Below are positions 24,885 to 33,237 of a DNA stretch of 54,842 bases, in pieces. A program made the position numbers and the translations under genes. Each line of letters opens with the position of its first letter. The stretch's first letter is position 1. The DNA is from Lysobacterales bacterium (GTDB lineage Bacteria; Pseudomonadota; Gammaproteobacteria; Xanthomonadales; SZUA-5), in assembly GCA_019187485.1 (NCBI GenBank), contig JABAQR010000034.1, positions 1 through 54,842 of the forward strand. Reading direction: 5' to 3'. Under the pieces are notes generated by a model. The model was not told where the DNA came from. It was given only the letters and a program-made list of their open reading frames with translations, and did no database searches.

Positions 24885-25937
24885 ATGCGCCGAATCGCCT
24901 GGTCAGTCTGCGTCCTGCTCGCCGCCTGCGTCGCGCAACCGACACGCGAGGACTATGCGCAGGAGCAGATACCGGCGAGCGCACCGGCGCCGCTGGACCT
25001 GGATGCGAACCTTGCGCGCCTTTCCGAGTGGTTCGCGGGCGAGTGGGACAACCACGAACAGGTGATTCAGGAGCAGGAAAGCGGAGTTTCTCCGGGTGCG
25101 CGCCACGAGCGCGTGCACGCCCTGTTCCTGCCGGTGGCGGTGCCGGCGATCGGCGGCTCGGTGTTCTTCGCCCGGCAGACCCTGGACGACGACCCTGCGC
25201 GCGTGTTCCGGCTGCGCCTGTACCGCTTCGCGGTCGATCGGGCGGCCGACGCGATCCGTCTTGACCAGTACAGTTTCGTCGATGAGGCGCGCTGGCGAGA
25301 CGCTCACCGCGATCCATCGGAACTCCAGGCTTTGACCACCGCCGAGCTGCGCTACGCACCCGATTGCGCGGTGTACTTCCGTTTCGAGGCGGCCAGCGCG
25401 GAGTTTGTCGGCAGCACTCGCGAGCACGCCTGCAAGGTGGCGTCGGCGCGCCGCGGCGCGGTGATCGTCGAGGACCGCATCCGCCTCGGAGCCGACACGC
25501 TGGCGATCCTCAGCCGCGCTCACGACGAGACCGGTCGACTCGTCTACGGCAACGCCGATTCGGTCCCGCATCTGCAGCGCCGCGTCCGCTGGTTCCGCGG
25601 CTTTCTCGCGATCAATCGCGTCGGTCCCGGGGCGCGCCCGGAGGATCGCGACTTCCGCACCTGGAATGGGATCGTCCTGCACAGCGAAGGCCGCCGTCAG
25701 CCGATCGAGTGGGAAGACGGTCGCCGCAGCGGCTGGTCGGTGCAACTGGCACGCCTGTCCGTCCGTGGTGATTCGGTGCTCGCCCTGAATCTGCTCGACG
25801 ATGCCACCGGGCGCACGCTCGCCTACGCCTGGGCTGCGCCCGAAAGTTCGCGCATCGGTCTCAATCTGCGCTGGTTCCAGGCCGATTTCTCGCAGGTCGC
25901 GGACGCCGGCCGCTTCGAACCCGCCGTGCCGCGCTGA
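24885..25937 (+). CDS. CpcT/CpeT-like lipoprotein
   Basis: 350 residues with a lipoprotein signal, SVCVLLAAC, giving a lipidated Cys15. The core (about 45-240) starts LSEWFAGEWDNHEQV and includes RLRLYRFAV, the layout of the CpcT/CpeT domain named after a cyanobacterial chromophore lyase. In non-phototrophs this domain occurs in proteins of unknown role, so no lyase function is claimed. The C-terminal part (about 255-350) is beta-rich with no family recognised. It diverges from the flavoprotein gene with a gap of about 90 bases. Confidence 0.75.
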   Translation: MRRIAWSVCVLLAACVAQPTREDYAQEQIPASAPAPLDLDANLARLSEWFAGEWDNHEQVIQEQESGVSPGARHERVHALFLPVAVPAIGGSVFFARQTLDDDPARVFRLRLYRFAVDRAADAIRLDQYSFVDEARWRDAHRDPSELQALTTAELRYAPDCAVYFRFEAASAEFVGSTREHACKVASARRGAVIVEDRIRLGADTLAILSRAHDETGRLVYGNADSVPHLQRRVRWFRGFLAINRVGPGARPEDRDFRTWNGIVLHSEGRRQPIEWEDGRRSGWSVQLARLSVRGDSVLALNLLDDATGRTLAYAWAAPESSRIGLNLRWFQADFSQVADAGRFEPAVPR

Positions 25938-25992
25938 GCGTGCGTAGTCTCGATATATCATCGGCGCGCCCAACCCGAGGAAGGATGCGGAA

Positions 25993-26694
25993 ATGCGCAG
26001 GCTCTTGTGGACATTTTCGGTCGTGCTGCTGTGGATGACGCCGGCCCTCGCATCCGCCGGTGTCGTCTGTGAGAGCCGCGAAGGCGGTTATCGCGAGTGC
26101 TACAGCGGATTCCGCGGGCCGCCGGTGCTGGTCCGTCAACTCTCCGATTCCAGTTGCGTCGAGGGCCGCAGTTGGGGCCATCGTCCCGGGGCGATCTGGG
26201 TCAGTCGCGGCTGTCGCGCGGTGTTCGAGGAACGCGGTGGGGGCGGCTGGACCGGCGGCACTGGCGACAGCATCGTCTGCGAGAGCCGCGACGGTCGCTA
26301 CAACGAGTGTCGGACCGGATTCCGGGGCGCGGTCGAACTGGTCGAGCAGTACTCCTCCTCGCAGTGCGTGGAAGGCCGTTCCTGGGGGCGCACGCGCGGT
26401 GGTGTCTGGGTGGACCGCGGCTGCCGCGCACGCTTCGCAAGTTACTACGGCGGCGACGGTGGCTACGACGGCGGCGGCTACTGGCAGCCGTCGGGCGGCG
26501 GTTACACCATCGAATGCGAGAGTCGCGACAACCGTCAGCGCAGTTGCAGTTGGGACTGGAACGCCGGTACGCCCTACCTCGTCGACCAGTTGTCGAGCAG
26601 CCCCTGCGTGCGCGGCCGCAGTTGGGGCTACGACCGCGGTCGTGGCGTCTTGTGGGTGGACCAGGGGTGCCGCGCGGTCTTCGGTGCGCGCTGA
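25993..26694 (+). CDS. Secreted DUF3011 protein with three repeats
   Basis: 233 residues, signal peptide about 1-22 (VVLLWMTPALASA). The mature protein is three DUF3011 units at about 23-77, 93-150 and 173-230. Each begins with CESR and contains L(V)xQxSxSxCVxGRSWG and W-V-(D/S)-x-G-C-R-A-x-F. Four cysteines per unit suggest disulfides. The linkers are Gly-rich. Exported to the periplasm or beyond; function unknown. GAGGAAGGA lies 10-18 bases upstream of the ATG. Confidence 0.85.
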   Translation: MRRLLWTFSVVLLWMTPALASAGVVCESREGGYRECYSGFRGPPVLVRQLSDSSCVEGRSWGHRPGAIWVSRGCRAVFEERGGGGWTGGTGDSIVCESRDGRYNECRTGFRGAVELVEQYSSSQCVEGRSWGRTRGGVWVDRGCRARFASYYGGDGGYDGGGYWQPSGGGYTIECESRDNRQRSCSWDWNAGTPYLVDQLSSSPCVRGRSWGYDRGRGVLWVDQGCRAVFGAR

Positions 26695-26863
26695 GCCCGC
26701 CCGGTTTCCACGGGGCGCGGGTGGTGCCATCCGCGCCACGACGAAAAGGTTCCGATTCGGGGCTCCCCCTCCCGGCGCCAGGAAGAACCTTGGTTTTCGG
26801 ATGGGATGAGTCTCCGGAGAATTCGGGACGCTTCAGGCATGCAGTAGGGCGGTGTGATCCGTT

Positions 26864-29800
26864 TCATGAGCGATCTTCCCGGGCGCGACGTGCTGAACGG
26901 GTCTCCAGCCACTCGTAGAGCACGGGCAGCAGGATCAGGGTGAGCAGGGTCGAGCTGAGCAGGCCGCCGACCACGACGGTTGCCAGCGGGCGTTGGGTCT
27001 CCGCGCCGACCCCGGTCGAGATCAGCATCGGCACCAGGCCGAGGATGGCGACACTGGCGGTCATCAATACCGGACGCAGACGCAGTGCGGTGCCCTGAAG
27101 GACAGCCTCGCGCACCGTCAGTCCTTTCTTGCGCTGCTCGTTGAGAAAGCTGACCAGCACGATGCCGTTCAACATCGCCACGCCGAACACGGCAATGAAG
27201 CCGATGGCCGAGGGCACCGACAGATACTGACCAGTCAGGTACAGCGCAAGCAGGCCGCCGATGGTGGCAAAAGGCACGTTGGCGATGATCAGGGTGGCGT
27301 ACTTGACCGAGTTGAACGCGGTGTACAGCAGCACGAAGATGAAGAAGATCGTGGCCGGTACGATCAGGCTCAGTTTGGCCAGTGCGCGTTGCTGGTTCTC
27401 GAAGGCGCCGCCCCACTCGATCCAGTAGCCCGCTGGCAGTTCGATCTGTTGCCTGACCGCCGCGCTGGCCTCGCGCACGAAACCATCGACATCGCGGCCG
27501 CGCACGTCCATCTGGATCACCGCGTAGCGCTGCAGTTGCTCGCGCCGCACAAAGGAATAGCCCTCGGCCACACTCACCTCGGCCACTTCGCCCAGCGGCA
27601 CTTGCGCACCGTTCTGGGCCAGCAAGGGAATGCGACGCAGGGCCTCGATCGAGTCGCGGGTGGCCTGATCCAGGCGCACAGCGATGTCGAAACGCTTGAC
27701 GCCGTCGAGCAGCACGCTGACCGGTTCACCGCCGAGTCCGTTGCGCACGATGGTCAACACCTCCCCGGCGTTCATGCCATGGCGGGCCAACTCGTCGCGA
27801 TCGACCTCGATGCGGATCTGCGGCTTGCCGACGTTCGCTTCCAGGGCGAGATCGGCGACGCCGGGCACGCCGGCCAACACGGTCTTGATCTGCGCGCTGA
27901 GCCTGTCCAGTTCGACGAGGTCTTCGCCGTAGAGCTTGAGCGCGAGGGTGGCGCGCACGCCGGAGATCAGTTCCTCGACCCGCATCTGGATCGGTTGGGT
28001 ATAGCCGAGCACCACATTGGGCACGACTTCTTCCAGCGTTTCCTGCATCGCCTCTTCGAGTTCTTTGATCGACCGCCCGCTCTTCCATTCGTGTTCGGGG
28101 TGCAGGGCGGTGTAGATCTCCATGTAGTTGACGTCGGCGGTCTCGCCCTTTTCGGCGCGACCGATCATGGCCAGCGTGGTCTCCACTTCGGGAAAGCGTT
28201 TGAAGGCCTCCGCGATCGTCTTGCTGGTGCGGATCGACTCGTCCAGCGAGGTCGACGGAATGCCGGTGACCCGCCACATGATCGAGCCCTCCTGCAATTG
28301 CGGCATGAACTCCTTGCCGAGCAGGGGGAACAACGCGAGGCTGGCGGTCATGGCGATACCGGCCGAAATTACCACCACGCGCTTGCGGCCCAGCGCCGCT
28401 TCCAGCAGCGGCCGATAGCGCCGCTGGATGAAGGCCATCAGGCGGGTGTCTCTTTCCTCCCCCGGTTTGAGCAACATCGCCGCCAGCACCGGGACAAGAG
28501 TCAGGCTCAAGATCAGCGAGCCCGCCATCGCGTAGGCGATGTTGAAGGCCATCGGTTTGAACAGCTTGCCCTCCAACCCTTCGAGGCTGAACAGCGGCAG
28601 GAATACGACGATGATGATCAGGATTGCGAAGGCGATCGGATTCGCGACTTCGTGGGCGGCCGCCAGCACCGCGGCGGTGCGATTGACGCACTCGCCGTGG
28701 GCGCGGCGCTCGGCCATGATGCGGTAGGCGTTTTCCACCATCACCACCGCGCCGTCGACCATCATGCCGATGCCGATGGCGAGACCGGCGAGCGACATCA
28801 GGTTGGCCGACAGTCCCGCCTGGCCCATGCCGATGAAGGCAATCAGCATCGCCAGCGGCAAGGTCACGACCACCACCAGGGCGGAGCGCAACTCGCCTAG
28901 GAACAGGAACAAGATCATTGCAACCAGGATCGAGCCTTCGATCAGCGCGCGGGTCGCGGTACCGACTGCCTTGTTCACGAGGTCGGTGCGCTCGTAGATC
29001 GGCCGCACTACCATGCCTTCAGGCAAGGCGTTGGCCACGGTGTCGAGTTTGGCCTTGACCGCTTCGACCACGTCCTTGGCGTTCTCGCCGATGCGGGCCA
29101 GTGCCATGCCCAGCACGACTTCCTCGCCATCGCGGGTGACCGCCCCGAAACGCGGGGCCGGGGCCGGGCTTACCTCGGCGACATCGCGCAGGTAGACCGG
29201 TATGCCGTGCTCGGCCTTGAGTACGATCGCTCCGATATCCGCGGTCGTGCGCAACAGGCCCAGGCCACGGACCAGATACTGCTCACGGCCGACGTCCATC
29301 ACGTTGCCGCCGACCTGGCCGTTGTTGGCCGGGATGGCTTCGATCACATCGGCAAAGCCCAGGCCGCGGGCATACAGTCGCTGCGGGTCGATCCGCACCT
29401 GGAACTCGCGCTCGCCGCCGCCCCAGGAAGTGACGTCGTCCACGCCCGGCGCCGTGCGCAGGATCAGGCGCAGGGTCCAGTCCTGCCAGGTGCGCAGGTC
29501 CATGTCGGAAATCCGATCCTCACCCACCCCCGGCGCACGCTCGACCGTGTACCAGAACACCTGACCAAGACCGGAGACGTTCGGGCCCATGCTGGGCTTG
29601 CCGTAGCCATCCGGCAGTCGATCGCCCACTTCCTGCAGTCGTTCGTTGACCAGTTGGCGGGCGAAGTAGATGTCCATGTCGTCTTCGAAATAGACGGCGA
29701 CGTAGGACAGTCCGAACAGGCTGACCGAACGGATCTCCTGCACCTTGGGCAGACCGGCCATGGCCGATTCGACCGGAAAGGTCAGCAGTTGCTCGACGTC

Positions 29801-29977
29801 TTCGGCGGCGAGACCGGGCGACTCGGTATAGATGTTCACTTGCGCCGGCGTGACGTCCGGGAAGGCGTCGATTGGCACGTCGCGCACCGCCCGGACGCCG
29901 AGGAAGGCAACCACCGCGAACACGATCAGTACCAGGAACTTGTAGCGCAACGACAGCTCGACCAGACGGTTCAGCAT
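26864..29977 (-). CDS. Heavy-metal efflux RND pump, CzcA/CusA type
   Basis: 1037 residues, full length for the HME-RND class. Inner-membrane proton antiporter that moves metal ions out through a periplasmic adaptor and an outer-membrane channel. The start MLNRLVELSLRYKFLVLIVFA and the large periplasmic loops after TM1 and TM7 are normal. The fourth helix reads AIGIGMMVDGAVVMVENAYR: it keeps the proton-relay Asp and the VEN end but lacks the Asp-Phe-Gly of Zn/Co-type CzcA, so the metal is not assigned. GGGAGGA precedes the ATG. Last gene of the efflux operon, 30 bases after the adaptor. Confidence 0.94.
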   Translation of the reverse strand: MLNRLVELSLRYKFLVLIVFAVVAFLGVRAVRDVPIDAFPDVTPAQVNIYTESPGLAAEDVEQLLTFPVESAMAGLPKVQEIRSVSLFGLSYVAVYFEDDMDIYFARQLVNERLQEVGDRLPDGYGKPSMGPNVSGLGQVFWYTVERAPGVGEDRISDMDLRTWQDWTLRLILRTAPGVDDVTSWGGGEREFQVRIDPQRLYARGLGFADVIEAIPANNGQVGGNVMDVGREQYLVRGLGLLRTTADIGAIVLKAEHGIPVYLRDVAEVSPAPAPRFGAVTRDGEEVVLGMALARIGENAKDVVEAVKAKLDTVANALPEGMVVRPIYERTDLVNKAVGTATRALIEGSILVAMILFLFLGELRSALVVVVTLPLAMLIAFIGMGQAGLSANLMSLAGLAIGIGMMVDGAVVMVENAYRIMAERRAHGECVNRTAAVLAAAHEVANPIAFAILIIIVVFLPLFSLEGLEGKLFKPMAFNIAYAMAGSLILSLTLVPVLAAMLLKPGEERDTRLMAFIQRRYRPLLEAALGRKRVVVISAGIAMTASLALFPLLGKEFMPQLQEGSIMWRVTGIPSTSLDESIRTSKTIAEAFKRFPEVETTLAMIGRAEKGETADVNYMEIYTALHPEHEWKSGRSIKELEEAMQETLEEVVPNVVLGYTQPIQMRVEELISGVRATLALKLYGEDLVELDRLSAQIKTVLAGVPGVADLALEANVGKPQIRIEVDRDELARHGMNAGEVLTIVRNGLGGEPVSVLLDGVKRFDIAVRLDQATRDSIEALRRIPLLAQNGAQVPLGEVAEVSVAEGYSFVRREQLQRYAVIQMDVRGRDVDGFVREASAAVRQQIELPAGYWIEWGGAFENQQRALAKLSLIVPATIFFIFVLLYTAFNSVKYATLIIANVPFATIGGLLALYLTGQYLSVPSAIGFIAVFGVAMLNGIVLVSFLNEQRKKGLTVREAVLQGTALRLRPVLMTASVAILGLVPMLISTGVGAETQRPLATVVVGGLLSSTLLTLILLPVLYEWLETRSARRAREDRS

Positions 29978-30007
29978 GGCGTCCTCCCGATGCGCCGGGG
30001 CGTAGCG

Positions 30008-31183
30008 TCAGTGCGCATGACCCTCTCCCAGTTGCGACTTCAGCTTCTGCGCCTTGAGCACATAAGCCCCCTCGATCACCACGTGATCGCCGGCAGCGAG
30101 GCCGCCCAGAATGACGGTGCGATCACCGATCACGGCACCGGTCCGTACCGGAACCGCGTTGAGGATCTCGCCGTCCTGGCGGAAGGCGACGCTGTCGCCG
30201 CCGAGCTGCACCAGCGCGGCGGTGGGCAGTGACAACTGCGCCGGCCCGGGCTCGCCGGCCGACAGATAGACCTCGACGAAATCTCCGCCGTGCAGGCGGT
30301 CGCCCTCGTTGGGCACTTCCAGACGGACCTTGGCGTTGCGGGTGTCTTCCGAGGTGTGGTGCGCGCGCTGCATGACGCGGCCGCGCAGGCGCAGATCGCC
30401 CAGCACGATCTCGGCCTCGCTACCAACGGCGATGCGATGCGTTTGCTCGGAGGGGAGCTTGGCATCGACCCAGACCACCGATTCATCGACCAGCCGGAAC
30501 AGCACGTCGCCGGGCTCGATCCGTTGGCCGATCACGAAGTTGTCCTGAGTGAGGCGACCGGCATGCGGGGCGCTGAGGGTGAACTCGCCGCGTGCATTGG
30601 CGCCGGCATTCGCCCCCAGTCCGTAGGCCAGAGCGGTGGCTCGCGCCTGCTCGACCGCCACCTGGGCTTCGCTGTAGCGGCGGCCGGAAACCGCATCGCG
30701 CCCCAGCGCCTGCACGCGCTTCCACTCCTGTTCGGCCAGACGCAGCGTGGCTTGGGCGGTGGCAACGGCGACGCTGGAGAGCGTGACCAAGGCGGCGCCT
30801 TGCTGGACTTCGTCGCCCAGGCGGGCGTGGCGCCTGACCACCAAGGCCTCGGTGCGCGGGGTGATCAGGGTGGTGCCGTAGGCGTTGTCGACCACTTCGC
30901 CGGGGGCCCGCAGGATTTCGCTCAACGCGGTGGGCTGCAGGGTCTCCAGGCGAATGCCCGCGGCTTCCAGGGCGGCGGCATCCCAGCGTGGGGCTTCGTC
31001 GTGCCCGTCTCCATGCTCATCGCCGTCGTGCTCATCGCCGTGTTCGTCGGCGCCTTCGTGGGCGTGCTCGCCCGCATCTGCGGTGGCGGTACGGGTGGGA
31101 TCGCGCTGCTTGTCCTCGGTGCAGCCGCCGAGGACGAAGACGCTGGCCAAGGCAAGCGCGAGCGTGCGAAGGAGGATGGTCAT
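30008..31183 (-). CDS. Heavy-metal efflux RND periplasmic adaptor (CzcB/CusB type)
   Basis: 391 residues, lipoprotein signal VFVLGGC (Cys21). Residues about 39-64 form a His/Asp/Glu-rich stretch with repeated DEHGD units, a likely metal-binding tail, and the protein ends EGHAH. The lipoyl half-motifs, a short hairpin (TAQATLRLAEQEWKRVQAL) and the beta-barrel part (GEFTLSAPHAGRLTQDNFVIGQ) follow the adaptor order. The ATG overlaps the stop of the channel gene by four bases. It bridges pump and channel in the periplasm and probably presents metal to the pump. Confidence 0.92.
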   Translation of the reverse strand: MTILLRTLALALASVFVLGGCTEDKQRDPTRTATADAGEHAHEGADEHGDEHDGDEHGDGHDEAPRWDAAALEAAGIRLETLQPTALSEILRAPGEVVDNAYGTTLITPRTEALVVRRHARLGDEVQQGAALVTLSSVAVATAQATLRLAEQEWKRVQALGRDAVSGRRYSEAQVAVEQARATALAYGLGANAGANARGEFTLSAPHAGRLTQDNFVIGQRIEPGDVLFRLVDESVVWVDAKLPSEQTHRIAVGSEAEIVLGDLRLRGRVMQRAHHTSEDTRNAKVRLEVPNEGDRLHGGDFVEVYLSAGEPGPAQLSLPTAALVQLGGDSVAFRQDGEILNAVPVRTGAVIGDRTVILGGLAAGDHVVIEGAYVLKAQKLKSQLGEGHAH

Positions 31184-32451
31184 GGGGTGTTCTCGGAAAG
31201 GGGTGCGTCGAATCCGACCCAGGCGTCGAGCCGGCCGGTGGCATAGAGCGCATCGACCTGGGCTCGGGAGGCGCGGCCTTGCAGGTCCACGCCGGCAAAG
31301 GCGGTGTCGAGCGACTGATTGAGCTGGGCGAGGTAGTCGGCGGTGCTCAGTTCGCCAGCCCGCCACAGGCGTTCCATCAAGTCGGCGCGTTCGTCGAGCT
31401 TCGAACCGGGGCCTGCGCGCCAACGCCTCCATGCGGCGTCCAGCGCCATCGACGATTGCAGGGCGCGGTCCGCGCGAGCCTTGAGTTCGCGCTCGATGCG
31501 TGCCTGTTCGGCGAGTGTCGCGTCGGCTTCCGCCCGCGCGGCGATGACTTCGGCGCGGTAGGGATTGCGAAACCGCAGCGGCACGCTGACCGACAAGGCC
31601 AGTACGTTGTCGCTGGCGGAGCCGACCTCGATGCGACCGGCGTTGATGCTGACGGTGGGGTCGGCGCGCTGGTCGCGCCCGGCCGAATCGACGCGCCGTT
31701 CCGCGGCCTGGCTGCTGGCCAGGGCGATCCGACCCTCGGGCGTCTGCCAGGGATCGAAGCGTTGGCTCGCTTCCCAGGCAGCGGAGGCTGGGCAGTCCTT
31801 CGCAACGCGAACGGTTTGGGGATCGCCGCCCAGTGCTCGAAACGCTTCCTCGGCAATGGCGAGCTCGGCGAGCAAGGTCGCTTGCTCGGCCTCGGCTTGA
31901 TCGCGCGCCAGTCCCGCCAGATCGCGCTCCGGCGCCGAGATGTCGCCGGCCTCGAACTGCCGTTGGGCGAGATCGGCAAAGCGCTGCATCAAGTCCAGCC
32001 GGCGCTGACCCAGAGTACTGCGGGCCAGCGCGGAACGATGCTCAGCGGAGGCTTGCAGCCACTGCCGGGCAAAGCTGCTGCGGCGATGGCCGGCTTCCGC
32101 GGCCGCAAGATCGAATTCCGCGCTTCCGAGGGCTCGACGCGCGCCGCGCTTGCCCGAAAGATCCAGCGTCAGCGACAGGCCCGCGGTCGTGGTGCGGTCG
32201 TCGCCTTCAGCGTCGACGGCGAGTTCGAGATCGGGATTGTAGAGCGGCATGCCGGCGGCTTCCGCGCGGGCCCGCGCCGCGGCGAGGGTGTGTTCGGTAG
32301 CTTGCGACGTGGGGTGATTGGACCAGGCGCGGCGTACCGCGCAGGGCGGATCCAATTCAGGAGCTTCGGCGAGCGTGGTGTCTACGCACAGGGCAACCAG
32401 CAACGCGCCGCACGCGAGCGACAGCACTCGCGGTGCAGAATGAGAGGACAT
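31180..32451 (-). CDS. Outer-membrane efflux channel of the TolC family (CzcC type)
   Basis: 423 residues with a signal peptide about 1-28 (LSLACGALLVALCVDTTLA). The mature chain is mostly long amphipathic helices with the TolC-type duplicated pattern, including PLYNPDLELAVDAEGDD, LTLDLSGKRGARR and SVSVPLRFRNPYRAEV, which match CzcC-like proteins. It forms the outer-membrane exit for the metal pump. First of the three core efflux genes, starting 66 bases after the small Cys/His-rich gene and overlapping the adaptor start. Confidence 0.88.
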   Translation of the reverse strand: MSSHSAPRVLSLACGALLVALCVDTTLAEAPELDPPCAVRRAWSNHPTSQATEHTLAAARARAEAAGMPLYNPDLELAVDAEGDDRTTTAGLSLTLDLSGKRGARRALGSAEFDLAAAEAGHRRSSFARQWLQASAEHRSALARSTLGQRRLDLMQRFADLAQRQFEAGDISAPERDLAGLARDQAEAEQATLLAELAIAEEAFRALGGDPQTVRVAKDCPASAAWEASQRFDPWQTPEGRIALASSQAAERRVDSAGRDQRADPTVSINAGRIEVGSASDNVLALSVSVPLRFRNPYRAEVIAARAEADATLAEQARIERELKARADRALQSSMALDAAWRRWRAGPGSKLDERADLMERLWRAGELSTADYLAQLNQSLDTAFAGVDLQGRASRAQVDALYATGRLDAWVGFDAPLSENTP

Positions 32452-32517
32452 GTCGATGATCCTTGGACGAACGAACGATCCCGGCGCCGCGGCGCGACGG
32501 GTGCAGACGGTCGAGGA

Positions 32518-32850
32518 TCAGGTGATCGGTGGGCGATGCAGACGGTCCGGAGGCGCGTTCGGCCAAGTCGGATCTCTGGTTTCGACGGCAACCCCAAGAG
32601 CCGGGTTCAGCGGGTCGGCATCCACGACGGGCAATGTTGCCGGAAAGTGGCAGCCGCAGTGCAGGCAATGGCCGCTGTCGTGCGCCTTGCCACCATCGGT
32701 ATCGGTGTCGGTTGCGACCGTGGCGCCCGAATCACTCGCGATGCTCAACGACTCGGCCAGATCGCCCGGCGCACAAGCAGCCACCAACCCAACGCGCAAT
32801 ACGAAGACTGCCAATGCGAACACGACCAGGCGCATGGAGCGTCGCATCAT
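32518..32850 (-). CDS. Small exported Cys/His-rich protein preceding the metal efflux genes
   Basis: About 110 residues. A hydrophobic segment (about 7-25, LVVFALAVFVLRVGLVAA) is followed by an acidic stretch and the motif HDSGHCLHCGCHFP, which packs three Cys and three His and looks like a metal site. Several ATGs are possible (32880, 32850, 32847, 32835); 32850 keeps a normal signal sequence. No named family is recognised, but small proteins with a C-x-x-C-x-C-H motif are common just upstream of czc-type operons. A periplasmic metal chaperone or sensor is inferred. Confidence 0.62.
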   Translation of the reverse strand: MMRRSMRLVVFALAVFVLRVGLVAACAPGDLAESLSIASDSGATVATDTDTDGGKAHDSGHCLHCGCHFPATLPVVDADPLNPALGVAVETRDPTWPNAPPDRLHRPPIT

Positions 32851-32940
32851 CGACAACAGCGGCGGGCGGCAACTGAGCATCGCCGAAGTCTAACCACGCC
32901 GTCTGTTGTTACACAATTTCGCTGCTCGCGCAGTCGGCCG

Positions 32941-33225
32941 ATGCCCACAAGGAGGCTGCACGTCGCGGTGCTCGCGCGGGAGCTGGGCGAAGCACAGGCA
33001 CGCACGCTCGCATTCGTCGATCCGACCGTCTCCAACCGGATGTTGTGTCTGTCTGTGCTTGCCACGCACCGGTCGGTGCTGCGCACGCTCCTCGAGCGCG
33101 ACCACGGCGCATTCCAGATCATCGCCGCGACGGTCTCGGCGGTGGTTGTCGCTTGTGCGCCGCTGCCCGGCCTGGCGGCGCTGTTCGGCTTTGCCTCGCC
33201 GAAGCTGCGGCAGGCGCTCGAGGTG
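32941..33225 (+). pseudogene. C-terminal remnant of a cation-transporting P-type ATPase
   Basis: The plus frame reads AVLARELGEAQARTLAFVDPTVSNRMLCL...LERDHGAFQIIAATVSAVV...PLPGLAALFGFASP. This follows the last two membrane segments of the P-type cation ATPase C-terminal domain (pattern: ARTLAF...x-N-R-S...RxNxA...PxLxxLFxFxPL), including the spacing. The normal asparagine/serine-rich helix has decayed and the rest of the pump (phosphorylation and ATP sites) is absent. The frame then runs into the antisense of the BNR gene. A relic of a lost metal or calcium pump; family assignment from pattern only. Confidence 0.5.
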
Positions 33226-33237
33226 CGGTCTCGGCGA

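Noticed and set aside
24885..25937. Phycobiliprotein chromophore lyase
   Set aside because: The CpeT-like domain is present, but nothing else in the window suggests phototrophy, and the protein is a lipoprotein.
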